DNA of 64,000 bases from an uncultured Acidaminococcus sp. (GTDB taxonomy: Bacteria > Bacillota > Negativicutes > Acidaminococcales > Acidaminococcaceae), in assembly GCA_900554515.1 (NCBI GenBank), contig USHN01000003.1, positions 75,007 through 139,006 of the forward strand. Direction: 5' to 3'. Every line of letters begins with the position of its first letter. Position 1 is the first letter of the stretch. A program made the position numbers and the translations under genes. Below are positions 7,394 to 16,272 of the stretch, piece after piece. The notes under the pieces are model-generated. The model was not told the origin of the DNA. It saw nothing but the letters and a program-made list of their open reading frames with translations, and did no database searches.

Positions 7394-9704
7394 TTCCGTT
7401 TCCTTTCTGCAGTTCCACCAAAAGGGAAAATTCCGTTTCTGGTTTTTCACTAAGGCGTTCCATTTTTTCGATCTGCACGCTCTTCACAGCCCGCTCGTCA
7501 CGAAGCCGCTGTACAAAGGAAAGAACCGCCTGGCTTTCCAGTGTTCGTCCGGAAAGGCGCAGCATTTTCTTGTCCTGGTTTTCCTTATCCCAGGCAGCCT
7601 GCTGGAGATAACAATCTGCAGGCAACTCCCGTCCCAAAAGCGTCAGCCAGGTATCCCAGTCAACATTCCGGTTACGAGCAGCCTGCTGTTGTTTTACCTG
7701 CTGGGATAAAAGACGGTTTAGCTTTTGCTCCTCTTGGTAGCGTTCATACCAGGGACCCGTTGCCAGCAGTGCATTTTTTGCCTCCTGCTGCTTCTTATAC
7801 GCTATCCCCTGAAAGATTCCACCAAAGAGGCAAAAAATAAGAGCGGCTACCCCGGTCACTTCCATGCCCCGGATAACAGCCGGCCAGGATGGCAGCGGCT
7901 GCTTCAGCTGAAAGTCCCACTGCCGGGTGCTTTCCATAAAAAGCACACTCCCCAGCGCGGCTGCTGCAGACCCATAGGATAGCTTTTTTTCTAAGTCAGG
8001 ATAGCACCGTGAAGCTTGCAGCCTATCGGAAAGCGGCAGTTTTTCCAGGGGTATCCCTTCTGCCTGCAGCTGCTTCTGCCATTTTGCCAATATCCCGTAA
8101 CTTTTTCCCCACCAGTACACCGGCACAGACACAAGCTGTCGCTTGCTGTTTTCCTGCTGCATGGTTTCCAGAATTTTCCTGCCTAGCTCCGTTTCTTCCT
8201 GCCGAACAGAATCCCACAAAAGACTCTGTTCCACCCCGTCCCATTGCTTTTCTTGGGCACGAACAAAGGGAAACACAGCCTGTGGCTGCCCCTTTGCATA
8301 AAGGATGAGGGTAATGGCTTTCTCTTCTTCCAGCCATAGCCAGGCAGCAGCTTTTTTTGCCGTCCAGAGCCCCAGAGAAAGCAACGCAGGCTGGATTTTT
8401 ACCGGATGCCAGCCCATTTCCTGCAAGAATTCCTGTATCCAGGCAATGACAGGCTGCGGCATGGCGATGGCACCCGTCTGCCCTGAAGGCAATGGGGATC
8501 CCAGACGCAGCGCATAGTTTCCTGCTTCCCAGGGCACTTTTTGGACGCTCTCCCAGTAGGCAGCTTCCTGCCGCTCTGCTTCACTTTTCAAAACAGGCAG
8601 GGACAACGTAAGCCAGGTAGAAGCTTCCGGAGCAACCGTCACAGCACAGGCTTTGGCATTGATGCCCTTTTTCCCACATTCCATGCGCATCCATTCGCAC
8701 AGGGCAGGGATTTTTTCTTCAGTAATTTTTTCGCTCACAGACGCAGGCAGCGTTTCCTGTAAAACCCGTTCCAGTCGCAAAGCATCATTTTCCCGCCGAA
8801 CCTGGCATACGGTGATACACCGGGAATCCAGATACAAGGCTAAAAGTTTCCTGGGCAGGGGGTGAAAAAAAGAGTGCAGTTTCTGCCCAATGGTTTCCCT
8901 GTGCAGCCCCAGCAGGCAAAAAAGCATTCTCCTGTCGGGAAACTGCCAGAATGCCAAAAGAGGCTGGGCTAAGCCACTATTCCAGAGCATCACAAAAAAT
9001 GCCGCACCGCAAAGAAACGGGGCAAACGGAATAGGTTCCCAGAATGCCTCTTTGCGTTTCATCCGTTTTAAAAGCAGAAAGGCAAGTGCCGCCAGTACCG
9101 CCCCAAAGAGTCCTTTTAAGCCATCCACCGGCCCAAGCCATAATCCCAGAAGTGTCACAAGGCGTACATCCCCGGCCCCGGCGCTGCCTGGAAACATCCG
9201 GTAAAAGAAATACAGTACGCCTCCTACCACCAATCCTACCACCAACGCTCCGGTTACAGCCCACAAAAAGGAGAACCCCAGCCAGAAGTGCTGGAAAAGG
9301 ATCAACGCCCCCAGGGGCCAAAACAAATCTTCATACAGCATCTGCTCTTTGGCATCCAGCCAGCTGAGTAGTAGCAGCAGGGAAAGAATTCCCCACTGGA
9401 TGAGAAGCAGCACGGACGGCTCCCGGAAAATTCCCAACAGGGCAAAGAAAAAGCCGGTTTCCAGTTCCCTAAGGCAATACGTCCAGGGAATTTTTGCGCC
9501 GCAATGCCGGCACTTGCCCCGCAGCCACAAAAAGCTAAAAAGGGGAACCAGATCCCATAGTGCCAGCGTATGACCGCATGCGTCACAGTGCGAACGGGGA
9601 CGCAGGAGGGATTCTTCCCGATAAAGTCGCACGGCACACAGGCAAAGGAAACTCCCCACGCAGCACCCGATAAAAAAATAGGCAAGAATAAGTGGTATTG
9701 GCAT
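7356..9704 (-). CDS. Fusion of prepilin peptidase (PilD/ComC) with PilM-like and PilN-like regions
   Basis: One uninterrupted 782-codon frame carries three pilus functions. Residues 1-250 are a prepilin peptidase: two zinc-type CxxC pairs (C40/C43 and C65/C68) and the two aspartates of the bilobed active site, D117 (LSWLDAKEQ) and D179 (GAGDVRLV), amid about seven membrane segments. From about 285 (LLALYLDSRCITVCQVRREN) to about 600 the sequence resembles PilM, the actin-fold cytoplasmic partner of PilN, though phosphate-binding loops are poorly kept. From about 620 a membrane helix and a coiled, beta-rich C-terminus match PilN. The start at 9704 follows AGGGGG and overlaps the ancestral end of comM. 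These parts are normally separate genes. Confidence 0.75.
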   Translation of the reverse strand: MPIPLILAYFFIGCCVGSFLCLCAVRLYREESLLRPRSHCDACGHTLALWDLVPLFSFLWLRGKCRHCGAKIPWTYCLRELETGFFFALLGIFREPSVLLLIQWGILSLLLLLSWLDAKEQMLYEDLFWPLGALILFQHFWLGFSFLWAVTGALVVGLVVGGVLYFFYRMFPGSAGAGDVRLVTLLGLWLGPVDGLKGLFGAVLAALAFLLLKRMKRKEAFWEPIPFAPFLCGAAFFVMLWNSGLAQPLLAFWQFPDRRMLFCLLGLHRETIGQKLHSFFHPLPRKLLALYLDSRCITVCQVRRENDALRLERVLQETLPASVSEKITEEKIPALCEWMRMECGKKGINAKACAVTVAPEASTWLTLSLPVLKSEAERQEAAYWESVQKVPWEAGNYALRLGSPLPSGQTGAIAMPQPVIAWIQEFLQEMGWHPVKIQPALLSLGLWTAKKAAAWLWLEEEKAITLILYAKGQPQAVFPFVRAQEKQWDGVEQSLLWDSVRQEETELGRKILETMQQENSKRQLVSVPVYWWGKSYGILAKWQKQLQAEGIPLEKLPLSDRLQASRCYPDLEKKLSYGSAAAALGSVLFMESTRQWDFQLKQPLPSWPAVIRGMEVTGVAALIFCLFGGIFQGIAYKKQQEAKNALLATGPWYERYQEEQKLNRLLSQQVKQQQAARNRNVDWDTWLTLLGRELPADCYLQQAAWDKENQDKKMLRLSGRTLESQAVLSFVQRLRDERAVKSVQIEKMERLSEKPETEFSLLVELQKGNGNGTKTVDGKRQG

Positions 9705-9773
9705 AGTGTCCCCCTATCCCTGAATGCTGGTGCGCAGCCCGATGGCTTCGCCCAGGTGCAGCATGGAGATTTC

Positions 9774-11243
9774 CTAGCTGCCTGCCAGATCTGCGATGGT
9801 CCGTGCGACTTTGATGATCCGGTCATGGCTTCGGGCTGAAAGTCCCAGAGAGGTAAAATATTTCTCCAGCAGCTTTTGCGCATCCGGCGCCAACGCGCAG
9901 AATTTTTTTACTTCCCGCCGCCCCATGCTGGCATTGCAGAACAAATGAGTTCCTTCCAGCCGCTTTCGCTGAATCTTCCGGGCGTTTACAACCCGCTGCC
10001 GGATTTGGGCAGAACTTTCCTGGGCGCAATTGCTCTGCATTTCCTGATACTGCAGCCGGGGCACGTGAATCTGGATATCAATCCGGTCCAGCAGCGGACC
10101 GGAAATCTTTTTCCGGTAACGGGCAATATCTCCCGGACGACAGGTGCATTGGTGCACGCCGTCTTCTTCTCCCCAAAAGCCACAAGGGCAAGGGTTTTGT
10201 GCCGCCACCAGGATAAAGCGGGCCGGATAGCTTAAAGACGCCTGCACTCTGCTGATGGTGACCACGCCATCTTCCAGAGGCTGTCGTAATACCTCCAGGG
10301 CACTTCGGAAAAATTCCGGCAGCTCATCCAAAAATAAAACCCCATGGTGAGCCAAGGTAACTTCTCCCGGGCGCGGCACACTGCCGCCGCCAATTAAAGC
10401 GGATTGGCTCACCGTATGATGCGGGCTGCGAAAAGGGCGCTCTGCTACAATGCCATGCTGTCGGGCAAGAAGACCGGAGATACTGTAAATTTTCGTGACT
10501 TCCAGCGCTTCTTCTTCTGTCATCGGCGGCAGGATCGTGGAAAGCCGTCTGGCCAGCATGGTTTTTCCAGCGCCGGGCGCCCCCACCATCAGGACATTGT
10601 GCCCGCCGGCAGCTGCAATTTCCAGGGCCCTTTTCGCCACCCGCTGTCCCTGCACATCCGAAAAATCAACAGTGCTTTCTTCCGGCCCGTCCAAGAGCAA
10701 ACTTTTCTTTTGCAAAGGGGTAAGCTGTGCTTTCCCCTGAAGATGCTCCACGATCGCCGTCAAAGTATCCGCAGTGTACACAGTAATCCCATCTACCAGC
10801 TGCCCTTCTGCTGCATTGCCGGAAGGGATAACCATGCAATGCCAGCCCTCCTCCCGGGCTTTTAAAATCATAGGCAGAATTCCGTTAATGGGCCGCAGTG
10901 CCCCATCCAGCGCCAATTCCCCGGCAAATACCGGGCACTGCCGGTCATCCGGCAGTTTGATATACTGCTTGGCTGCCAATATTCCTATGGCAATCGGCAG
11001 ATCCAGTCCGGATCCGTCTTTTTTTAGATCTGCCGGGGCCAAATTCACAGTAATATGGGTATCCGGGAAATGAAAACCAGAATTTTTCACAGCGGCTTTT
11101 ACCCGTTCCCGGGATTCTTTAATGGCTGTATCCGGCAGGCCCACGATTTCAAAGGCGGGCAGCCCGTTGGTCACATCCACTTCCACACGGACCAGTTCGC
11201 CATTGATACCCCTTGTAGTTTCGCCATAGGTACATGCATACAC
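9774..11243 (-). CDS. comM: ComM/YifB Mg-chelatase-like AAA ATPase, shortened by an in-frame TAG
   Basis: A 489-residue ComM-family protein, a branch-migration helicase that helps integrate DNA taken up by transformation. It has the N-terminal Lon-protease-like domain (GLPAFEIVGLPDTAIKESRERV), the Walker A GAPGAGKTML, Walker B VLFLDELPEF, and the Mg-chelatase C-terminal part ending KVARTIADLAGS. The family normally goes on for another 15-20 residues. Here a TAG at 9774-9776 stops translation, yet the frame continues sensibly (EISMLHLGEAIGLRTSI) to a second stop at 9714-9716. One base change from a GAG codon would explain it. The tail is a helix of the last domain, so the protein may still work. 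It lies just upstream of the pilus genes on the same strand. Confidence 0.9.
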   Translation of the reverse strand: MYACTYGETTRGINGELVRVEVDVTNGLPAFEIVGLPDTAIKESRERVKAAVKNSGFHFPDTHITVNLAPADLKKDGSGLDLPIAIGILAAKQYIKLPDDRQCPVFAGELALDGALRPINGILPMILKAREEGWHCMVIPSGNAAEGQLVDGITVYTADTLTAIVEHLQGKAQLTPLQKKSLLLDGPEESTVDFSDVQGQRVAKRALEIAAAGGHNVLMVGAPGAGKTMLARRLSTILPPMTEEEALEVTKIYSISGLLARQHGIVAERPFRSPHHTVSQSALIGGGSVPRPGEVTLAHHGVLFLDELPEFFRSALEVLRQPLEDGVVTISRVQASLSYPARFILVAAQNPCPCGFWGEEDGVHQCTCRPGDIARYRKKISGPLLDRIDIQIHVPRLQYQEMQSNCAQESSAQIRQRVVNARKIQRKRLEGTHLFCNASMGRREVKKFCALAPDAQKLLEKYFTSLGLSARSHDRIIKVARTIADLAGS

Positions 11244-11308
11244 GTTCTTTCTCTCCTTGTTCGTTTCTTATTAAAAGTCTTATTGCAATGGATACTTGCT
11301 GTTTTGCA

Positions 11309-11662
11309 TTAAAAGGCACTGGTGACGTGATTGAGCTGGATATCCCCGTACAATTCTGTAATTTCGATCACGTCAAACCGGATGGTGCAGCGGGGATGAG
11401 GATGTCGCTTGAGATAATACAGCGCCGTCGTGCGAAGTTTTCGTTGTTTACTAGGTGTTACAGCCGCAGCAGGGCGCCCAAATTTCAGGCTGCGCCGGGT
11501 TTTTACCTCCACGAAAGCCAATATCCGGCCTTGTTTCGCTACAATATCCAGTTCCCCAAACGGACAGGAAAAATTTCTGTCCAGGATTTCGTAGCCCTGC
11601 TCCTCCAAAAAAGCGGTGGCCCGGTCTTCCCCACTGTTTCCGAAATGACGCCGTGGATCCAT
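11309..11662 (-). CDS. YraN/UPF0102 family putative endonuclease
   Basis: A 117-residue protein of the UPF0102 family with a PD-(D/E)xK nuclease-like core: GNSGEDRATAFLEEQGY at the N-terminus, then GELDIVAKQGRILAFVEVKTR, which supplies the Asp and ExK residues. The cellular role is not established. It sits 10 bases after the rnhB stop and ahead of comM, an order common in Firmicutes (rbgA-rnhB-yraN-comM), so it is probably part of one transcript. Confidence 0.88.
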   Translation of the reverse strand: MDPRRHFGNSGEDRATAFLEEQGYEILDRNFSCPFGELDIVAKQGRILAFVEVKTRRSLKFGRPAAAVTPSKQRKLRTTALYYLKRHPHPRCTIRFDVIEITELYGDIQLNHVTSAF

Positions 11663-11672
11663 GTGATTCTCC

Positions 11673-12479
11673 TTATTTTAAACGGATTAGAGTGTGAAGG
11701 CTGAGTGCGTCAGGAACGTGTTCCATGGTCTTGACCGGGGCAAAGCTGTGCCGGTGCCAGGGCGTCGCGCCCCATTTTTCCATGGCTTTCATATGCGCTT
11801 CGGCACCATAGCCTTTATTATGCGCAAAGCCATAGGCAGGATATTTGGCATCCAGTTCCACCATAAACCTGTCACGCGTCACCTTCGCCATAATAGAAGC
11901 TGCTGCAATGCAGGCGCTGCGGCTATCTCCATGAATAAAGTCCCGCACAGGAAGGCCCGGGATCTGCAGCGGCATGGCATCGGTAAGTCCCGCCTGGGGT
12001 GCTGTATTCAAATTGGTAAGGCACAGTTCCATAGACTTTTTTGCCGCCTGATAAATATTTAAGCGGTCAATTTCCTGCGGCCCCAACAGGCACAGGGTAA
12101 TGGCTACCGCCTGTTCTTTGATTGCCTCGTACAACGTTTCCCGGCGCTTTGGGGTGACCTTCTTAGAGTCATTAAGCCCGGGCAGCCAGATCTCCCTGGG
12201 CAAAATTACAGCTGCTGTAACCAGAGGCCCTGCCAAAGGACCGCGGCCTGCTTCATCGCAGCCAGCCACCAATAGCCGCCCTTTGTTCCATTCTTCTTGT
12301 TCCAGCACGCGAAGCTGCTGCAAGCGAAGTTTTTCTGCTGCAACCTGTTCCTGTTTTTTTGTCCAGGCAGCTAATAGGTTCTGCACCCCGCGGCGAGGAT
12401 CAGCACGCAGTTCTTCAAGAACGTCAGAGGATGGATGCTGCGCCAACATATCTTTAATCTGGGAAAGGGGGATTGTCAT
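11673..12479 (-). CDS. rnhB: Ribonuclease HII
   Basis: A 268-residue RNase HII, which nicks RNA/DNA hybrids and removes ribonucleotides misincorporated in DNA. The catalytic DEAGRGPLAGP block begins near residue 71; a second acidic site lies in LPGLNDSKKVTPKRRE and a third in HGDSRSACIAAASIMAKVTRDR. An extra N-terminal stretch of about 65 residues, helical and rich in charge, precedes the catalytic domain, as in Bacillus-type RNase HII. Its ATG overlaps the rbgA stop by 4 bases. Confidence 0.95.
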   Translation of the reverse strand: MTIPLSQIKDMLAQHPSSDVLEELRADPRRGVQNLLAAWTKKQEQVAAEKLRLQQLRVLEQEEWNKGRLLVAGCDEAGRGPLAGPLVTAAVILPREIWLPGLNDSKKVTPKRRETLYEAIKEQAVAITLCLLGPQEIDRLNIYQAAKKSMELCLTNLNTAPQAGLTDAMPLQIPGLPVRDFIHGDSRSACIAAASIMAKVTRDRFMVELDAKYPAYGFAHNKGYGAEAHMKAMEKWGATPWHRHSFAPVKTMEHVPDALSLHTLIRLK

Positions 12480-13357
12480 GATGCCTTCACCGGTCGTTCC
12501 AGCGTAAAACCGCCCATTTTTCCGCTTTTGAAATCTCGCAGCACCATTTGAATCGTCCTCGCTCCATCCACGACTCCGCCCTGCCGCAGCCAGCCTCTGC
12601 TGCGGCCGATTTTTTCTACAAGGCTTTCTGCTGTGTCATTCCCTTCCAGGCTTATCCCGTAATAGGCGGAAAGCTCCTGGGAATAATAGGCAGAAAGCCG
12701 CTCCAGCAAAATTTCAACAGCGATTTCATTATCAAAGACTTCTTCCCGGATGGCTCCTGTCACCGCCAGACAAAATCCCGTTTCCGGGTTGTCAAATTTG
12801 GGCCACAGTACGCCCGGCGTATCCAAAAGTTCCAGCCCTTTGCCCAGCATCACCCACTGAGGGCCACGGGTTACACCCGGTTTATTTTGGGCGGCGACTT
12901 TATTTTTGCCGATAAGCCGATTGATCAGGGTGGATTTCCCCACATTGGGAATTCCCACGATCATGACACGGATGCTGCGATTGCGTACTCCTTTTTTTCG
13001 CCATTTTTCCAATACGGGCTCCCCCGCTTTCTGGATAGCTGCTTGGAGTGCCTTTAGGCCTTTTCCTTTCTGGCAGTCCACTTCCAGGGCCGTAAAGTTC
13101 TGCTGCCGCAGTGTCTCCAGCCAGGAGCGGGTCAGCACAGGGTCCGCCATATCAATTTTATTCAGCATCACAATCTTTGGCTTAGCGCCAATCATCTGCT
13201 GGAGTATAGGGTTGGCACTGGAGCGGGGAATCCTGGCATCCAAGAGTTCTACGACCACATCCACCAATTTTAAGTTGGCTTCCATCATCCGCTTGGCCTT
13301 GGTCATGTGTCCGGGAAACCACTGGATCTGAAAATTTTTCCCTTGCAACGTTTCCAT
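12476..13357 (-). CDS. rbgA: Ribosome biogenesis GTPase RbgA (YlqF)
   Basis: A 293-residue circularly permuted GTPase needed for late assembly of the 50S subunit. The permutation is visible: the G4 motif LNKIDMAD (about residue 58) precedes G1 GIPNVGKSTLINRL (about 128) and G3 DTPGVLWP. The N-terminus IQWFPGHMTKAKRMM is diagnostic. The start at 13357 follows GGAAAGGA; an upstream in-frame ATG lacks a ribosome site. It is the first gene of the rbgA-rnhB-yraN-comM group. Confidence 0.95.
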   Translation of the reverse strand: METLQGKNFQIQWFPGHMTKAKRMMEANLKLVDVVVELLDARIPRSSANPILQQMIGAKPKIVMLNKIDMADPVLTRSWLETLRQQNFTALEVDCQKGKGLKALQAAIQKAGEPVLEKWRKKGVRNRSIRVMIVGIPNVGKSTLINRLIGKNKVAAQNKPGVTRGPQWVMLGKGLELLDTPGVLWPKFDNPETGFCLAVTGAIREEVFDNEIAVEILLERLSAYYSQELSAYYGISLEGNDTAESLVEKIGRSRGWLRQGGVVDGARTIQMVLRDFKSGKMGGFTLERPVKAS

Positions 13358-13488
13358 TATTTTTTCCTTTCCGCATTCCGTGCCCCTTCCCCTAAGGGCC
13401 ATTGACGAGTTATTATAGCATGTTTGGTGTCATTCTACTCAAAAAGGGAGAAAAATGAGGGGAAATGACCTTTAGATGGGGAGATATG

Positions 13489-13516
13489 AAAAAGACGTGG
13501 TCTCCCACGTCTTTTT
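13489..13516 (-). terminator. Terminator downstream of lepB
   Basis: A perfect 12-bp stem, AAAAAGACGTGG/CCACGTCTTTTT with a TCTC loop, starts about 20 bases after the lepB stop. Its A/T flanks are symmetrical, so it could work in both directions and also shield rbgA. Confidence 0.8.
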
Positions 13517-13535
13517 CTGCAGCTGACATCCATTT

Positions 13536-14075
13536 TCATGGCAGGCTTCTGATTTTATCCAGGGGCCAGAAAATTACACTGGCCTTGCCCTTAACCAGGG
13601 ACAAATCCACGAACCCCACATCCAGAAACCGGCTGTCTTCAGAATTGTTTCGGTTATCTCCCATAACAAAGATATGCCCTTCCGGAATCGTAGTCTTGGG
13701 GTAATTGGTATGAAATGGTTCCCGGATATAACTTTCATCCAGTTTCTCCCCATTGACATAGGTCTGCCCATCTTTGATTTCAATGGTATCCCCGCCCACG
13801 GCAATGACCCGCTTGATGAAATCCCGTGTAGTATCACTGGGATATTTGAAGACAATGATTTCTCCCCGCTTGGGAGCGCGGGTGTAGTACACCAGCTTGT
13901 TGACGATAAGCCGTTCCTTATCCTGTAACGTTTCCCGCATGCTGGGCCCGGAAACCATATAGGGTTCCACCAGAAAGGTGCGGATTCCAAAGGCGACCAC
14001 CACGGCAATAATGATGGAAACCAGCCAGTCACTGGCGGTATCCTGCCATGACTGATTTTTCTTTTGTTCTTCCAT
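13536..14075 (-). CDS. lepB: Signal peptidase I
   Basis: A 179-residue type I signal peptidase, which removes signal peptides from exported proteins at the outer face of the membrane. One membrane anchor (about residues 17-34) precedes the nucleophile Ser45 in SGPSM and the general base Lys88 in FIKRVIAVGGD; the GDNRNNSEDSR box follows. The length is that of Gram-positive-type enzymes with a single anchor. It lies downstream of rplS, separated by a hairpin at 14097-14125, so part of its expression may be read-through. Confidence 0.95.
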   Translation of the reverse strand: MEEQKKNQSWQDTASDWLVSIIIAVVVAFGIRTFLVEPYMVSGPSMRETLQDKERLIVNKLVYYTRAPKRGEIIVFKYPSDTTRDFIKRVIAVGGDTIEIKDGQTYVNGEKLDESYIREPFHTNYPKTTIPEGHIFVMGDNRNNSEDSRFLDVGFVDLSLVKGKASVIFWPLDKIRSLP

Positions 14076-14096
14076 ACGTTGCTTCTCCTTTAACGT

Positions 14097-14125
14097 AAAA
14101 AAGGCAGCTGCCTAAGCAACTGCCT
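14097..14125 (-). terminator. Terminator/attenuator between rplS and lepB
   Basis: On the minus strand AGGCAGTTGC and GCAGCTGCCT pair (one G-T) around a TTAG loop and run into a T tract. It lies 11 bases after the rplS stop codon. Confidence 0.7.
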
Positions 14126-14136
14126 CCCGCGACCAA

Positions 14137-14478
14137 TTAGCGGCGTTCCTTGATACGGGCTGCTTTACCGGTCAATTTACGCAGATAATACAGCTTGGCT
14201 CTGCGCACAGCCCCTTTGTGGGAAACGACAATCTTGTCGATCCGCGGGGAATGAACCGGGAATCTTCTTTCCACGCCCACACCAGAAGCAATACGACGAA
14301 CGGTAAACATTTCCCGTACGCCGGAGCCATGCCGGGAGATGCACACACCTTCAAACAGCTGAATCCGTTCCCGTTTACCTTCCACGATCTTTGCGTATAC
14401 TTTCAGGGTATCGCCGGGACGAAAGTCAGGGATGTCAGAACGTAGCTGTTCTTTTTCAATTGCTTCGATAATGTTCAT
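14137..14478 (-). CDS. rplS: 50S ribosomal protein L19
   Basis: A 113-residue L19, which sits at the 30S-50S interface. Diagnostic stretches are FRPGDTLKVYAKIVEGKRER, GVCISRHGSGVREMFTVR and VERRFPVHSPRID. The start at 14478 follows GAGGAGG; the longer in-frame reading from 14550 has no ribosome site. The gene has its own promoter just upstream, although it also follows trmD in the usual order. Confidence 0.97.
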   Translation of the reverse strand: MNIIEAIEKEQLRSDIPDFRPGDTLKVYAKIVEGKRERIQLFEGVCISRHGSGVREMFTVRRIASGVGVERRFPVHSPRIDKIVVSHKGAVRRAKLYYLRKLTGKAARIKERR

Positions 14479-14557
14479 TATTATTTCCTCCTCAGAATCC
14501 AAGACGTTCATGTCCAGCAATGGGCTGACAGCGGACCGCCCGTAATACATACAGCGT

Positions 14558-14587
14558 ATTATATCATACGCTTCTTTGATTATGCAA
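14558..14587 (-). promoter_or_regulatory. Promoter of rplS
   Basis: On the minus strand a TTGCAT -35 box (14582-14587) is separated by 18 bases from a perfect TATAAT (14558-14563). The predicted transcript has a leader of about 75 bases before the L19 start. Confidence 0.65.
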
Positions 14588-14607
14588 GGAAAAGATTACA
14601 CTTTCCC

Positions 14608-15351
14608 TTATTTTTCTGCGGCAAGTTCTGATGCGGCCTGCAGGAACAATTTTCCATTGCCGGTCTGCCAGGGACATTGCCGCAATAGCTCCGGCCGATA
14701 CCGGAGTGTCATTTTAAACGCTTCTTTCATCCGCCAGTTCGCAATTTTTTCATGGTCTCCAGAAAGAAGTACGGTAGGCACATCCTGTCCGTTATAAGTC
14801 ACAGGCCGGGTGTATTGCGGATATTCTAAGAGACTGTCGGAAAAAGAATCCTCCTGGGCGCTACTTTCCTTTCCCAGGACGCCCGGAAGAAACCGGGCTA
14901 CAGCATCCATGATAGAAAGCGCAGGCAATTCTCCCCCCGTCAGGACAAAATCCCCGGTGCACACCCGCAGATCCACTTCACGGAGGATGCGTTCATCAAA
15001 CCCTTCGTAGTGCCCGCAGCAAAAAATCAAATCTTTCCCACAGGCGGCCAGGCTGCACACCTGCACCTGCTGCAGTTTTTCACCGGCAGGCGTTAAGGCC
15101 AGCACAAGGGCGCGGGGCGAAATCGTTTTAGCTTCTTTAAGCGCCGCCAAATACGTGGTAGGTTTAAGCACCATCCCTGCACCGCCGCCACAGGGCGTAT
15201 CATCTACGCTGCGATGCCGGTCCATGGCAAAATCCCGGGGATTAATACAGCTGACGGATAAAAGTCCCGCTTGCTGCGCCCGCCCCAAAATACTTTCTGA
15301 CGCAGCATATTGGATCATATCCGGAAATAAGGTAATAAAAATAAAGCGCAT
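14608..15351 (-). CDS. trmD: tRNA (guanine-N1)-methyltransferase
   Basis: A 247-residue TrmD, the SPOUT enzyme that methylates G37 of tRNAs reading CNN and some other codons and prevents +1 frameshifts. Visible features are FITLFPDMIQYAASESILGRA at the N-terminus, the DDTPCGGGAGMVL loop, the knot region CGHYEGFDER with the catalytic Asp downstream, and GDFVLTGGELPAL. The start ATG at 15351 overlaps the rimM stop (TAATG), which points to coupled translation. Confidence 0.97.
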   Translation of the reverse strand: MRFIFITLFPDMIQYAASESILGRAQQAGLLSVSCINPRDFAMDRHRSVDDTPCGGGAGMVLKPTTYLAALKEAKTISPRALVLALTPAGEKLQQVQVCSLAACGKDLIFCCGHYEGFDERILREVDLRVCTGDFVLTGGELPALSIMDAVARFLPGVLGKESSAQEDSFSDSLLEYPQYTRPVTYNGQDVPTVLLSGDHEKIANWRMKEAFKMTLRYRPELLRQCPWQTGNGKLFLQAASELAAEK

Positions 15352-15848
15352 TAGATCCACTCCGGCAGTACAGCAATAACCTGCTGCTTTTCCCAGTCTA
15401 TCCGTTTTATATTTTCCGCAATGGCCGCCACCAGAATCTCTTCTCCGCCGCCAGCGGGATGAATCACAAAAATGGCGGTAGAAGCAGGCTGAATCACATC
15501 TGCCACCGTACCCAGAAGTTCGCCCTCCGGACTTATGACGGAAAATCCCAGGATATCCCGTACGTAAAACTGGCCTTCCGGAAGTTTTGGCAGCTGGCTG
15601 ACTGGCACGACGATGGTACGTCCCCGCAGGCATTCCGCTGCATCCATATCCTCAATGCCGGAAACTTTGATCAAATAAAACTGTTTGTGCGGGCGGATAT
15701 TTTCCACCTCGTACACAGCTCCAGTATCCAGCTGCAGGTGTTTTGCCCCAGTATACCGTTCCGGATGGTCCGTTTGGGGCATAACGCGAAATTCGCCCCG
15801 CACACCATGCGGGGCGACAATTTTGCCAATTACAATTGTTTCTTCCAT
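15351..15848 (-). CDS. rimM: Ribosome maturation factor RimM
   Basis: A 165-residue 16S rRNA processing factor that helps mature the head of the 30S subunit. It has the N-terminal RimM barrel (VIGKIVAPHGVRGEFRVMPQTDHPERY) and the C-terminal PRC-barrel (QFYVRDILGFSVISPEGELLGTV). Its place between ylqD/rpsP and trmD is the standard Firmicutes order. Confidence 0.96.
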   Translation of the reverse strand: MEETIVIGKIVAPHGVRGEFRVMPQTDHPERYTGAKHLQLDTGAVYEVENIRPHKQFYLIKVSGIEDMDAAECLRGRTIVVPVSQLPKLPEGQFYVRDILGFSVISPEGELLGTVADVIQPASTAIFVIHPAGGGEEILVAAIAENIKRIDWEKQQVIAVLPEWI

Positions 15849-15852
15849 GAGC

Positions 15853-16260
15853 TTATTCCCTGAATCCGATCACTTTGCCGTCTTCTGTCAGGATTTCAGC
15901 TCCCATAAGGGCTTCCAGGTCAGACCCCACGGTGATTTCCACCGTGCGTTCCAATGTCCCGTGTCCGACTTCGCTGCCGATTTCCAGGTTTTCCGCCCGT
16001 TCCAGCTTTGCCTTTAATTCGCTCAAAGCATGTTCCCGCTGACTTTTTTCGTATTCAATCTGCTGCCGGAGTGCGCGGACAGCGTTCTCACCGGCGGCGG
16101 CCTGTTCGTTCAGTGCCCGTTTGGCAGTGAACTGAAATTGTTCAAAATCCAGCTCTGCTGCCTGGACTTGCCGTTTTGTATCTGCAATGATCTTGGCTTT
16201 CAAGTCTTCCGTGACCTTGGCTTTGATGACTACCGGCACCCTTACTGTCATTTTATCCAT
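15853..16260 (-). CDS. YlqD family protein
   Basis: A 135-residue protein matching the YlqD family of Firmicutes, whose role is unknown. The N-terminal part (MTVRVPVVIKAKVTEDLKAKI) is beta-rich, the middle (residues about 45-90, QAAAGENAVRALRQQIEYEK onward) is a charged coiled coil, and the tail is a small beta domain ending EDGKVIGFRE. It lies between khpA and rimM in the ribosome-maturation cluster. Confidence 0.8.
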   Translation of the reverse strand: MDKMTVRVPVVIKAKVTEDLKAKIIADTKRQVQAAELDFEQFQFTAKRALNEQAAAGENAVRALRQQIEYEKSQREHALSELKAKLERAENLEIGSEVGHGTLERTVEITVGSDLEALMGAEILTEDGKVIGFRE

Positions 16261-16272
16261 GGCAATTCCCCT

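Noticed and set aside
14479..14557. A structured L19 leader in the rplS 5' region
   Set aside because: Only a weak hairpin is visible; not enough to call a regulatory RNA by eye.
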